DNA of 64,000 bases from Methylocystis sp. IM3 (GTDB lineage: Bacteria > Pseudomonadota > Alphaproteobacteria > Rhizobiales > Beijerinckiaceae), in assembly GCF_038070105.1 (NCBI RefSeq), contig NZ_JBBPBZ010000006.1, positions 62,001-126,000 of the forward strand, read 5' to 3'. Made by a program: the position numbers and the translations under genes. The notes under the pieces were generated by a model. The model saw nothing but the letters and a program-made list of their open reading frames with translations. It made no database searches and had not been told where the DNA came from. Every line of letters begins with the position of its first letter. Positions within the stretch are counted from its first letter, which is position 1. Below are positions 18,488 through 26,739 of this stretch, piece by piece.

Positions 18488-18915
18488 GAAATCATGCGGA
18501 CCGACTCCACGACGTTGCGCATGTAGCCTTGCGGATTCCATAAGGGCATGACGAAGTGACCCACCCCATGATGGAACCCCTGCATCGCTCGCTCCATTTT
18601 TCGCAATGGGACATGGGAATTTTCGGCTCGGTTGTTCAAACCCTTGTGGGATCGATACTCACGTTCGGCAGAGTCTTCCGCTGCGCTACGGCACAGGAGC
18701 CGAGCTTGTCGCTGACCATGCGTCGAGGGTGGAAGCCCTGCTTATGGGAGAGGCGCTTTAGGTAGCAATCGCTGGGCGGCCTTGGCGTTGCGGCGAACCT
18801 GGACGATCTCGTCGAGGACGTAGCCATCCTGGTCGATGGCCCGCCAGAGATAGCGCCTCTCGCCGTTGATCGAGACAACGACCTCGTCGAGATGCCAGAC
18901 GTCGCGCCGACCGCA
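18484..18915 (-). pseudogene. IS6-family transposase remnant A
   Basis: The minus strand reads RRDVWHLDEVVVSINGERRY, LWRAIDQDGYVLDEIVQVRR, NAKAAQRLLP, then frameshifts, then HKGLNNRAENSHVPLRKMER, MQGFHHGVGHFVMPLWNP and ends VESVRMISQ. These are the first catalytic Asp (HLDE) and C-terminal part of an IS6-type DDE transposase. The middle segment with the second Asp is shortened and out of frame, and the N-terminus is missing. It is inactive and truncates the cytochrome gene next to it. Confidence 0.85.
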
Positions 18916-19050
18916 CCCACCCGCTTGATCGCTCGGCGCCGACGATGTTGTTCAGTTATTTCCTTCGCCTACTCTCGATCGCAGCGGTGTTGGCGGCGCT
19001 CTTGTCGATCGTGACCTTCTTCGGCGAGCTGGCGCCTCGCCACCGATATG
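18916..19050 (-). pseudogene. IS6-family transposase remnant B
   Basis: A second IS6-type fragment abuts remnant A. It reads SPKKVTIDKSAANTAAIE, then after a stop and frameshift continues LNNIVGAERSS, the same segment found at 26340-26470 in the IS6 element at 25884-26682. Remnants A and B come from different IS6 subgroups, so this is a composite scar of two insertions. Confidence 0.8.
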
Positions 19051-19106
19051 AAACAGAACGCCGCGCCCCCTCGAGCAAGCCCGTTCGACGAACGCCCCGC
19101 GGCGGC

Positions 19107-20783
19107 CTATGTCGGCGGCAGACCCGAAGGCGTCGTCGCGGCCCTGTAGACGTCGCCGCCCGCGAGCACTGCATCCTGGCTAAACACGACAGAGGGAAGA
19201 TCAAGTGCCCTCTCGCGTCCCTCGCGTCGGGGTGCGATTACCGGATGGGCCTTAAAGTAGTCGCGCAGCGCCTGATGGACCGTGATCGGGAGAACCTCGG
19301 CGTCGTGGCTGCCGCGATGGCGGCAGATGACGTCGATGGGTTCTCCCGGGCGTTCGCAGCCTGCGATCGTGTAGCGCCGTTCGTCCTCGACGTCGCGACC
19401 GCCGACCTTCAAGGAGACGACGCGCCGGCCCTTCTCCGCCCGCGCCTTGAACAGGAGCGTCAGACCGGAGGCGCGCGGCCCCCATCCGCCATTGAGTTTC
19501 CAGGGGTCTTTCGAGAATACGAGCTCCAGCTCGTTTTCCAGATAATCCTTGAGCTCCTTGCCGGTGATCCAGCCGGTCTTCAAACGGGCGTCCATCGGCA
19601 AGAGGTTCCACAGATCGGCCTCGGTGACATTCGCCGGGGGGATGGGCGCGCCGAAGCGGAAGCCGTTGGAGAAGCCGATGTCGGCCTTGGCCGCCTCGCG
19701 CACGGCGTCGGTGATGAAATCGTCCGCCGTGTTCTCCAGCACGTCGTAACGCATCAACAGGCTTTCGGTCTTCCCGACAACTTCGCCCATCCGCGCGCGA
19801 TAGGGGGCGAGCGCGCTGTCGACCAGGGCTTTCACCGTCCTGTCTTCCTCGTAGCGATCGGGCAGGATCGGGATGAGGCGAAACTCGTGGCCGACAACGC
19901 CGCCGGCGGGTCCGAGAACGACGTCGAGCCTGCTCAGGAACGACCCGAAACAGCCCGGTTCGACGACGACGACTTCGCCTTCGAGAATCGGCCGCGCCGT
20001 GCGCTCGTGCGAATGGCCCGACAGAACCACGTCGAACTCGGGGATTTCCCGGCCGATCTGGCGCGAGATCGACAGGCCGGTATGCGTGAGGGCGACGACG
20101 AGGTCCGGCCGTTCCCGCGCCCGCAGCGCCTTGACGAAATCGCGTAAGCCCTCCATCCGGGTCGTGTCCATCCCTCGAAATTCGGCGGGCGGATGACGCT
20201 TGCTCGCGCCGATGTCGGTAATGCCGACCACGGCGATTTTCACGCCCTGCCGCTCGATCGTCACAGACGGCTCGAACAGGCGCTTGCCGCTTTCCGTGTC
20301 GTGGAAATTGTAACAGACGACCGGGCAGCTCAGCCGAGCCATGGTTTCCTTGAACCGCTCGGGGCCATAGGCCGGCTCCCAATTGCCCGGGACGAAAACG
20401 TCGAGGCCAAGCGCATCGAGCGGGCCGAGCACGACTTCGCCGCGAGACCACGTCGCCGGGCCGGAGCCCTGGAAGTCGTCGCCGCCGTCGAACAGGAAAC
20501 ACGGGCCGTCGCAGTTTCGCCGCTCCTCCTCGATAGCGGTTTTCAGTCGGGCGTAACCGCCCATCATCTGGATTTCCGGATCGGCGCCGGGAAGATATTC
20601 CGGGTGCGCTTCCAGTTGGGCGTGCGTGTCCGTGAAGTGCAGCAACGTCACGCGCCTGCCCTTGCCCTCGGCGCCGAAAAGCGCCCTGGCCGAGACGACG
20701 GCGGCGGGGCTCGAAAGCCCGAGCCCGATCGCCGACAGGCCCGCCGAGGCCATGAAGCGCCTGCGCGTCCAGGATTTGGTCAT
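19107..20783 (-). CDS. Tat-exported SoxB-like 5'-nucleotidase / metallophosphatase
   Basis: 558 residues. A twin-arginine signal (WTRRRFMASAG) precedes a metallophosphatase domain with DTHAQ (Asp52, His54), DGGDDFQGSG (~99-108) and GHSHER, then a 5'-nucleotidase C-terminal domain (~330-520: ENTADDFITDAVREA, LLPMDARLKTGWITGKEL). The usual GNH[D/E] metal motif is GNWEPAYG, close to the GHWE-TYG of SoxB thiosulfohydrolases, so it belongs near the SoxB branch. The start was fixed at ATG 20783 (AAGGGCG upstream); a longer frame continuing upstream is antisense to the regulator and was rejected. It probably releases phosphate from periplasmic nucleotides, though sulphur chemistry is possible. It is divergent from the two-component pair. 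Confidence 0.82.
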   Translation of the reverse strand: MTKSWTRRRFMASAGLSAIGLGLSSPAAVVSARALFGAEGKGRRVTLLHFTDTHAQLEAHPEYLPGADPEIQMMGGYARLKTAIEEERRNCDGPCFLFDGGDDFQGSGPATWSRGEVVLGPLDALGLDVFVPGNWEPAYGPERFKETMARLSCPVVCYNFHDTESGKRLFEPSVTIERQGVKIAVVGITDIGASKRHPPAEFRGMDTTRMEGLRDFVKALRARERPDLVVALTHTGLSISRQIGREIPEFDVVLSGHSHERTARPILEGEVVVVEPGCFGSFLSRLDVVLGPAGGVVGHEFRLIPILPDRYEEDRTVKALVDSALAPYRARMGEVVGKTESLLMRYDVLENTADDFITDAVREAAKADIGFSNGFRFGAPIPPANVTEADLWNLLPMDARLKTGWITGKELKDYLENELELVFSKDPWKLNGGWGPRASGLTLLFKARAEKGRRVVSLKVGGRDVEDERRYTIAGCERPGEPIDVICRHRGSHDAEVLPITVHQALRDYFKAHPVIAPRREGRERALDLPSVVFSQDAVLAGGDVYRAATTPSGLPPT

Positions 20784-20841
20784 AATTCGCCCTTTCGTCT
20801 GCGCGTTTGTCTTGATCGACGACGCCAGTCTCGAATTCCAC

Positions 20842-20858
20842 CTTAAGTCGGCCTTAAG
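20842..20858 (+). promoter_or_regulatory. PmrA/QseB-type direct-repeat operator
   Basis: CTTAAG-TCGGC-CTTAAG: two identical half sites spaced 5 nt, matching the known PmrA-box form (HTTAAK-N5-HTTAAK). It lies in the 109-bp region between the nucleotidase and the QseB/PmrA-like regulator, 35 bp before the latter's ATG, so autoregulation and control of both genes is likely. Confidence 0.7.
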
Positions 20859-20892
20859 GCTGGGCTGGAACGAACCGGGCAAAGGAGAAAGC

Positions 20893-21552
20893 ATGCGGCT
20901 GCTCGTCGTTGAAGATGATCCCATCCTGGCGGACGGACTCGGCGCCGGGCTGAGGCTCGCCGGCGCGACCGTGGATGTGCTCGGAAGCTGCGCCGACGCG
21001 CGCGCCGCGCTCGAGGTTGCGCAATTCGACGCGGTGGCGCTCGACGTCATGCTGCCGGATGGATCGGGCCTGGCGCTCCTCGAAGAGCTCCGCGCGGCCG
21101 GCGATCGCACGCCGGTCCTTCTTCTGACCGCGCTCGACGATGTGACGAGCCGCATCCAGGGTCTCGACGCAGGCGCCGACGACTACCTCGGCAAGCCTTT
21201 CGACCTCGACGAGCTCGCGGCCCGGCTTCGGGCCGTGGCGCGGCGTGGAGAAGGGCGCGCGGCGCCCGTGCTGAACGCCGGCGGGATCGTTCTCGATCCC
21301 GCCCGCCTGACGGTCACGGCGCGCGGCCAGCCGATCGGCGTCTCCCGGCGGGAGTTCGCCGTGCTGTCGGCCTTGATGGAGCGGCCCGGCGTCATCCTGT
21401 CGAAAACCGAGATCGAGGATCGTCTCTACGGCTGGCAGGAGGAAGTGGAGAGCAACGCGATCGAGGTTCACGTGCACAATCTGCGATCGAAGCTCGGGCG
21501 CGAGATCATCGAGACGGTCAGAGGGCTCGGCTACCGGATGAGGGCGCCGTGA
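20893..21552 (+). CDS. QseB/PmrA-like OmpR-family response regulator
   Basis: 219 residues. The receiver has VVEDD (7-9), phospho-acceptor Asp51 (ALDVMLPDGSG), Thr78 and Lys100 (YLGKPF). The winged-helix domain ends EVHVHNLRSKLGRE...TVRGLGYRM, the signature of the QseB/PmrA/TctD branch. AAAGGAGAAAGC precedes the ATG. Its stop overlaps the kinase GTG start by 4 nt. The CTTAAG direct repeat upstream is the type of site this branch binds. Likely targets are itself, the divergent nucleotidase and perhaps the porin at 23748-25673. Confidence 0.93.
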   Translation: MRLLVVEDDPILADGLGAGLRLAGATVDVLGSCADARAALEVAQFDAVALDVMLPDGSGLALLEELRAAGDRTPVLLLTALDDVTSRIQGLDAGADDYLGKPFDLDELAARLRAVARRGEGRAAPVLNAGGIVLDPARLTVTARGQPIGVSRREFAVLSALMERPGVILSKTEIEDRLYGWQEEVESNAIEVHVHNLRSKLGREIIETVRGLGYRMRAP

Positions 21553-22889
21553 CGTCGCTGCGCTGGCGCGTGTTCCTCATTCTCGCCGTTGCGACGGGGG
21601 CGATCTGGCTGGGAGCGGCGGGGTGGATCTACGTCCATACCAAAGCCGAGATCGAGCGCGTGCTCGACACGCGCCTTCGGGAGGCCGCCCGTATGGTCGG
21701 TTCGCTGGTGACGGCCGGCGACGCGCAAATGCAGGGAGCCGTCGCCGCGCCGCTCGCCCATCCCGAGCTCCTGAATTATCAGCGCCAGCTCGCCTGCCAG
21801 ATCTGGTCGCTGGACGGGCGCCTGGTGGCGCGCTCGGCCGGCGCGCCGGACGCCAATTTGAGCGAGGACGGCTCGGGATTTTCGGAGCGAACGATCAACG
21901 GCGAAACCTGGCGGATCTACGCCGTCCAGGACGCCGACAAAGGCTTGCGCATTCTGGTCGGCGACAGGCTCGGCTTGCGCGAGCGGCTCGTCGGCGACCT
22001 CATGCGAGGCCTGATGGCGCCAGCCGCGGTCGTCGCGCCGCTGCTCGGATTTCTCATCTGGGCAAGCATTCGCGGCGGCTTGCGTCCGCTGCAATCCATG
22101 GCGACCGAACTTCAAAGCCGCGGGGCGGACGACATGCGCCCGATCCTCGTCGACGACGCCCCCGCCGAGATCAAGCCGATCGCCCGGGCGCTCAACGGCC
22201 TGTTCGCCAAGGTCGAGGCTGCGCGCCGGCACGAGCGCGAGGTGACCGCCTTCGCCGCCCACGAGCTTCGCACGCCCCTCGCCGGCCTGAAAACCCAGGC
22301 CCAGGTCGCCATCGCCGCCGCCGATCCCGAGGCGAGGGAACGCGCGCTGCGACAGATTCTGCTCGCCGTGGAACGCACGACGCGTCTCGTGAGGCAACTT
22401 CTCGTTCTGGCGAAGCTCGACGCAGGTCTCGACCTCGAGCGCGCGGAGGATGTGGAAGTCGGCGAGCTTCTCGAAGAAATTGTCGACGACCTCGAACCCG
22501 CGTCGAAGGGACGTCGCGTCGAGGTGGAGCCGGCGCTTTGCGGCACGACTGTCCGCGCCAACCGCGAACTCCTGACCCTCGCCTTGCGGAACCTCCACGA
22601 AAACGCGGTCATTCACACGCCGAGCGGCGGGAAGGTGCGTTGGGGCGCCGCGAGGGCGGGCGCGATCCTGTTCGTGGAAGACGAGGGGCCCGGCATACCC
22701 GAAGAAGAATTGCCGCTCGTCACGCAGCGGTTTTTCCGCGGCCGTCACAAGAGCGCGTCGGGAAGCGGTCTGGGCCTCGCGATCGTCCATCTCGCAGTCA
22801 GACGAAGCGGCGCGACCCTGCATCTGCGCAATAGGGACGATACCCAGGGCCTTCGGGCCGAAATCCAGATAACGGCCGTCTGCAGTTAG
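21549..22889 (+). CDS. QseC-like sensor histidine kinase
   Basis: 446 residues. TM1 lies at ~8-28 and a periplasmic sensor of about 125 residues of the two-component kinase N-terminal type follows (TKAEIERVLDTRLREAARMV). TM2 lies at ~157-175. The H-box FAAHELRTPLAGL has His238, then come the N-box NLHENAVIHTP, G1 DEGPGIPEEEL and G2 SGSGLGLAIV. GTG start overlaps the regulator stop. The H-box HELRTPL and N-terminal TSLRWRVF form are typical of QseC/PmrB relatives. The signal is not visible; metal or phosphate stress would fit the neighbours. Confidence 0.92.
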   Translation: MTSLRWRVFLILAVATGAIWLGAAGWIYVHTKAEIERVLDTRLREAARMVGSLVTAGDAQMQGAVAAPLAHPELLNYQRQLACQIWSLDGRLVARSAGAPDANLSEDGSGFSERTINGETWRIYAVQDADKGLRILVGDRLGLRERLVGDLMRGLMAPAAVVAPLLGFLIWASIRGGLRPLQSMATELQSRGADDMRPILVDDAPAEIKPIARALNGLFAKVEAARRHEREVTAFAAHELRTPLAGLKTQAQVAIAAADPEARERALRQILLAVERTTRLVRQLLVLAKLDAGLDLERAEDVEVGELLEEIVDDLEPASKGRRVEVEPALCGTTVRANRELLTLALRNLHENAVIHTPSGGKVRWGAARAGAILFVEDEGPGIPEEELPLVTQRFFRGRHKSASGSGLGLAIVHLAVRRSGATLHLRNRDDTQGLRAEIQITAVCS

Positions 22890-22915
22890 ACGAAATACTC
22901 ACGCTGAAAGCCTAG

Positions 22916-23747
22916 GGTCAGGACTCATTGATTGAGGTAGAAGACGACAGCTGCTGCGATGCAGATGGCCGAGAAGAACGTGTGGGCGCATCGGTCGTAT
23001 CGGGTTGAGATGCGTCGCCAGTCCTTGAGTTTGGCGAAAAGGTTTTCGATTTTGTGGCGCTGGCGGTAGAGCGCCCTGTCGTAATCGAGAGCGGTCTTGC
23101 GGCTTCTGGTTGGCGGAATGCAGGACTCGGTCCCGCGCGCCTTCAGCGCTTCTCGGAACCAGTCGCTATCGTAACCCTTGTCGGCGATCAGCGCTGATGC
23201 TGCCGGCAGGGCTTCGAGCATTATCCGCGCGCCTTTGTGATCGCTCATCTGCCCTTCGGTCAGTAGCATCGCAAGCGGTTTGCCGCCGTCGTCGCAAACG
23301 ACGTGGAGCTTTGAGTTCAACCCGCCTTTTGTGCGGCCGATACAACGGGAAAGAGCCCCTTTTTTAAGAGGCTCGCCGCTGTGCGATGCGCTTTGGTGGG
23401 TCGAGTCGATCATGATTCGCTCGGGCTTCGGCCCCTCGGCCGCAAGCGCCGCGAAGATGCGGTCAAAGACCCCAAGCCGGCTCCAGCGGATGAAGCGATT
23501 ATAGAGTGTCTTGTGCGAGCCATAGCCTTTGGGCGCGTCTTTCCATTGCAGGCCGTTCTTTATGACATAGACGATACCGCTCACGACCCGCCGGTCATCC
23601 ACACGCGGGACCACATGCGCCAGAGGAAAGAACGGCGATATCCGCGCCATCTGACGTGCGCTCAGCAAAAACAATTTGGTCATCACGGGCTCCCGAATCA
23701 GAAGCCCTTGTGAATTATAGCTCAACCAAATTTAATAGGTCCTGAGC
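22916..23747 (-). mobile_element. Intact IS5-family (IS427-type) insertion sequence
   Basis: An 832-bp element bounded by imperfect inverted repeats: left GGTCAGGACTCATTGATT, right (reverse complement) GCTCAGGACCTATTAAAT. CTAG flanks both sides (22912-22915 and 23748-23751), the target expected for the IS427 group. It carries one transposase with an intact DDE triad. The right CTAG contains the stop codon of the adjacent porin, which is preserved. The clean ends suggest a recent insertion. Confidence 0.9.
22925..23683 (-). CDS. IS5-family transposase
   Basis: 252 residues from the ATG at 23683 (MTKLFLLSARQMARISPFFP); an upstream in-frame start at 23725 would add 14 residues. Motifs: helix-turn-helix-like SGIVYVIKNGLQWKDAPKGY, first Asp in IMIDSTHQSA, second Asp in LIADKGYDSDWF, and Glu with the basic helix in RQRHKIENLFAKLKDWRRIS. 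Full length, without stops or frameshift, so transposition competence is likely. No programmed frameshift is needed, unlike some IS5-family members with two frames. Confidence 0.95.
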   Translation of the reverse strand: MTKLFLLSARQMARISPFFPLAHVVPRVDDRRVVSGIVYVIKNGLQWKDAPKGYGSHKTLYNRFIRWSRLGVFDRIFAALAAEGPKPERIMIDSTHQSASHSGEPLKKGALSRCIGRTKGGLNSKLHVVCDDGGKPLAMLLTEGQMSDHKGARIMLEALPAASALIADKGYDSDWFREALKARGTESCIPPTRSRKTALDYDRALYRQRHKIENLFAKLKDWRRISTRYDRCAHTFFSAICIAAAVVFYLNQ

Positions 23748-25673
23748 CTAGAAATAGACCTTGGTGCGCAGCTCGAGGAAGGTCGGATGCGAGCCGCCCT
23801 CGTACATCGCCTGTGGGTTCCAGTTCAGCGGCGACTTCAACGACATCACATGCGTGGCGTTGAACTGGAAGGCGACGCCATTGTCCGGATACCAGTTGAT
23901 GCCGGCCGTCACATTCTGCTGGTAACCACCATAGATGCCGGAATTGGCGATGGCGTTCTGCAGCAGCGTGGCGTTGGCGATCTGGGCGGGGGTTCCCGGA
24001 AGCGGACTGCCGGCCAGGCCGGAAGCATTGTTCGCGAAGAACAGCGCGTTGTTGATATTGCCTCCCGAGAACGGCCCGTTATTCAGGTTGAGAACGCTCC
24101 AGCGGCCGACCAGACCCCAGGCGCCCCACCCGCCCTTGGAGAAGGGGTCCTTGATCTTCAGCTGGCCGAAGGTCACGCCATTCTTGTCCTTCATGTCATA
24201 GGACTGGGACTTTTCTTCGCCCGTGATCCACCACTCGCCCTGGACATAGCCGCCGCTCGCAACGTAACGGGAATTGCCGGGCGACAGATAGATCCCTTGA
24301 GCCGGCGTGGGCGCGCCCAATTGCGTCAACTGGGCCTGCGCGAACTCGGCGGCCGCAAAGGTGTTGCGATTGTAGTTCGCCACCAGCCATTCGCCCTGAA
24401 CGAAGAAGTTGTTGTAGGAGAGCGCCGCTTCGAGGTCGAGTTTCTCGATGTCTTTGATGCAGTTGCCAGCGGCGTTATACTGGTTCAAAACCGTCCCCGC
24501 TGTCTGAAAGACGGTAGGCTGAAGGAAGCGTCCGCAGGACAGATCAGGCGTGCCCAGGAGGTTCGTCCACAGAACATTGGCTTCCGAAGCAGAACGGTTG
24601 CCGGGGGCCGAGTTGCGATCGTCGCTATACGCCGTGGCGTTATTCGGCTGATGGTAGCTCCCAGCGACGCCAATATGGACGAGTCGGTGCTCGTCCAGGA
24701 TCGGCGCCCAAGTCACGCGGCCGGTAGCCTCCCAATAGGCCCCGCCGCCCCAGGGTTGCCACCAGTTGGCGTTTCTGACGCCATAGCCGCTATAGGCCGG
24801 CACAATGGGGCCGATATTTCCTGACGAGGTATTGACCGGGCGCGTGTTGAGATCCTGGAAGCTCAACGAGTAGATGCCGAAGTGCGCGGTCCAGTTGTCT
24901 CTGCCGATCATGCCGACCGCCGCGCCAATATGGCGGGCCGGAGCGAAAGCGTCGACGGCAAGCGGCCGTTCGATCAGGTCACGAAATTTGGAGGAAGTAA
25001 TTCCCTCCAGACTGAAAGATTCCCATTGGCTACCAATCTTGAAATAGACCGGCTCGGTAAGCCACGGCGCAGAAAGACGCGGGTCTTGCAGGCCGATGTA
25101 AGCGTCGCGCCATCCCCCCCACAGGAAGTTGCGGTCCGTGACGTAGTTTCTCGACCAGAAGGCGAGCCCCGTGAGCGTGTTTGCGTTTGGAAGATTTGTA
25201 TTCCAAAGCTGCACTGTCGGGTTGGCGAAGTCATATTGCATTTTATAGAACCAGGGCTTCATCCGGCCTTCGACTTCCAGCCGCGCCTGACCGAAACCGA
25301 CGTTGCCCTGGAATCCATTGCCTGGCGAGCCTGCGGCGGCGGCGCCGTCCACGAACAGGCGTCCGCCAATCTTGAAGGAAAAGGCTCTGTCTTCGGTCTC
25401 AACGAGGAGGCCGCTCTTCAAACTCACGAAGACCGGCGGCGGCGGCGGGCCGTTGTCAGCCTTCACAACCACGGCGTTGGCGACGTTGGTCGCCTTGGCG
25501 GCCGCGGCGGCCTGCGCCTTGGCCTCTTTGGCCTCCTTCCGCAACTTGGCGATCTCCGCCTCGAGCGCGCGCAGGCGGCTCTCGATCGCGTTCACGTCTG
25601 TAGCCGCATTCGCGGCGGACGAGGCCAAGACCGCACAAAGAGCAATAGTTGCGGGAATTGGTTTCTTTATCAT
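23748..25673 (-). CDS. OprP/OprO-like phosphate-selective porin
   Basis: 641 residues: signal peptide (PATIALCAVLASSAANA), coiled coil (IESRLRALEAEIAKLRKEAK, ~28-60), a Pro-rich hinge (GPPPPPVF), then a porin barrel with FKIGGRLFVDGAAAAG, GFGQARLEVEGRMKPWFYKM and a C-terminal aromatic (RTKVYF). These match the OprO/OprP family of trimeric anion/phosphate porins. The barrel is larger than P. aeruginosa OprP (~440 residues) because of long loops. Position beside a nucleotidase and two-component system supports phosphate uptake. The stop codon lies inside the CTAG target of the IS5 element, so any downstream read-through is now changed. Confidence 0.85.
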   Translation of the reverse strand: MIKKPIPATIALCAVLASSAANAATDVNAIESRLRALEAEIAKLRKEAKEAKAQAAAAAKATNVANAVVVKADNGPPPPPVFVSLKSGLLVETEDRAFSFKIGGRLFVDGAAAAGSPGNGFQGNVGFGQARLEVEGRMKPWFYKMQYDFANPTVQLWNTNLPNANTLTGLAFWSRNYVTDRNFLWGGWRDAYIGLQDPRLSAPWLTEPVYFKIGSQWESFSLEGITSSKFRDLIERPLAVDAFAPARHIGAAVGMIGRDNWTAHFGIYSLSFQDLNTRPVNTSSGNIGPIVPAYSGYGVRNANWWQPWGGGAYWEATGRVTWAPILDEHRLVHIGVAGSYHQPNNATAYSDDRNSAPGNRSASEANVLWTNLLGTPDLSCGRFLQPTVFQTAGTVLNQYNAAGNCIKDIEKLDLEAALSYNNFFVQGEWLVANYNRNTFAAAEFAQAQLTQLGAPTPAQGIYLSPGNSRYVASGGYVQGEWWITGEEKSQSYDMKDKNGVTFGQLKIKDPFSKGGWGAWGLVGRWSVLNLNNGPFSGGNINNALFFANNASGLAGSPLPGTPAQIANATLLQNAIANSGIYGGYQQNVTAGINWYPDNGVAFQFNATHVMSLKSPLNWNPQAMYEGGSHPTFLELRTKVYF

Positions 25674-25702
25674 CAGCGCCCCGGCGAATCGTCAAAAGTC
25701 AG

Positions 25703-25720
25703 TTGTCATACAACCGTGAT
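25703..25720 (+). promoter_or_regulatory. Possible Pho-box-like site
   Basis: TTGTCAT-ACAA-CCGTGAT lies 30 bp upstream of the porin start, resembling CTGTCAT-N4-CTGTCAT (6/7 and 5/7 matches). It is on the strand opposite the gene, so the case is weak. Confidence 0.3.
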
Positions 25721-25883
25721 AATCCGTTCGATTGTGGCAAAAGAGCACTAAGTTGCCGCTCAGCAACACTGGCGAAACAGTGTAGTTACAGTCGGGCTTA
25801 GGCAATACCTTGCAGCACGGCCGTCAAAATTCCTTGGCCTTCTGGGAGCCTCAGGCGGCGATCATCACCGTTCAGGCATTTGC

Positions 25884-26682
25884 GGGTTCTGTCGCAAACT
25901 TTTTATTGCGGGATCGGCCTAGGTTATGCTGGTTGGGAGCAGGGCGGGCGGAATAGCACAATGATCGAGTTCAAAGGCAGCCATTTTGAACGTGACGTGA
26001 TCCTGTGGGGCGTGCGGTGGTATGTCGCCTACCCGATCAGCTACCGGCAACTCGAGGAGATGATGGGAGAGCGCGGGATCGAGGTCGACCATTCGACGCT
26101 CAATCGCTGGGTCGTCAAATTCGCGCCCGCGCTGGACCGTCAGTTCCGTTCCCGCAAGCGGCCCGTCGGCTCCAGCTGGCGGCTGGATGAGACCTATGTG
26201 AAGATCAAGGGCTCCTGGAAATATCTCTATCGGGCCGTCGACAAAGCCGGCGCCACGGTGGACTTCCGCCTGACGACAAAGCGGGATCGCAAAGCGGCGT
26301 TGCGGTTCCTGCGCCGAGCGATCGGTCAAAACGGCGCGCCGAAGAAGATCACGATCGACAAGAGCGGCGCCAACACCGCGGCGATTGAGCTACAACGCGG
26401 AGCACGAGGCGGGCATCGAGATCCGGCGAAGGAAATATCTGAACAACATCGTCGGCGCCGAGCGATCAAGCGGGTGGGTGCGGCCGGCGCTCGGGTTCAA
26501 ATCCTTTCGCTCAGCCACGGCGACGCTCACAGGCGTCGAGCTCATGCACATGATCCGAAAGGGGCAGTTGCGAACGACGGGTAAAATGCGCCCAGCGAAG
26601 CAGTTCTACGCTCTCGCGGCGTAAGTCTTGAGAACCCCGCTATCGCGCGTCTCGTCCTCAAGCAAAATTTGCGACAGAACCC
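25884..26682 (+). mobile_element. IS6-family element, degraded
   Basis: Bounded by perfect 15-bp inverted repeats, GGGTTCTGTCGCAAA (25884-25898) and TTTGCGACAGAACCC (26668-26682); total 799 bp, normal for IS6. The 8-bp flanks (GCATTTGC and TTTATCGT) do not match, so no target duplication remains. This points to recombination or cointegrate resolution rather than a simple insertion. Confidence 0.92.
25961..26624 (+). pseudogene. IS6-family transposase, frameshifted
   Basis: Starts MIEFKGSHFERDVILWGVRW, with helix-turn-helix YRQLEEMMGERGIEVDHSTL, first Asp SWRLDETYVKIKGSWKYLYR and second Asp PKKITIDKSGANTAAIE. Two bases appear lost near 26388, and the frame moves to YNAEHEAGIEIRRRKYLNNI, which carries the catalytic Glu. 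A second indel near 26450-26475 disturbs the segment after LNNIV. The end ELMHMIRKGQLRTTGKMRPA is intact. With two frame changes the enzyme is not made from one frame, though the ends could still be mobilised in trans. Confidence 0.9.
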
Positions 26683-26739
26683 TTTATCGTGCGGCCCGCG
26701 CGCGCGGGTTCGCCGACGGGCCCATCGTTTTGATGTGTG

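Noticed and set aside
18945..20147. A 400-codon open frame on the plus strand across the nucleotidase region
   Set aside because: It is antisense to the nucleotidase, which has full family motifs; the frame lacks motifs and reflects GC-rich codon bias.
20784..21155. N-terminal extension of the nucleotidase by ~124 residues
   Set aside because: It is antisense to the response regulator, low-complexity, and precedes a perfect Tat signal and start at 20783.
21531..22823. A 430-codon frame antisense to the QseC-like kinase
   Set aside because: The kinase has intact H, N and G boxes; the antisense frame has no recognisable domain.
25703..25720. Firm Pho box before the porin
   Set aside because: Match is imperfect (6/7 and 5/7) and on the strand opposite the gene; kept only as a low-confidence site.
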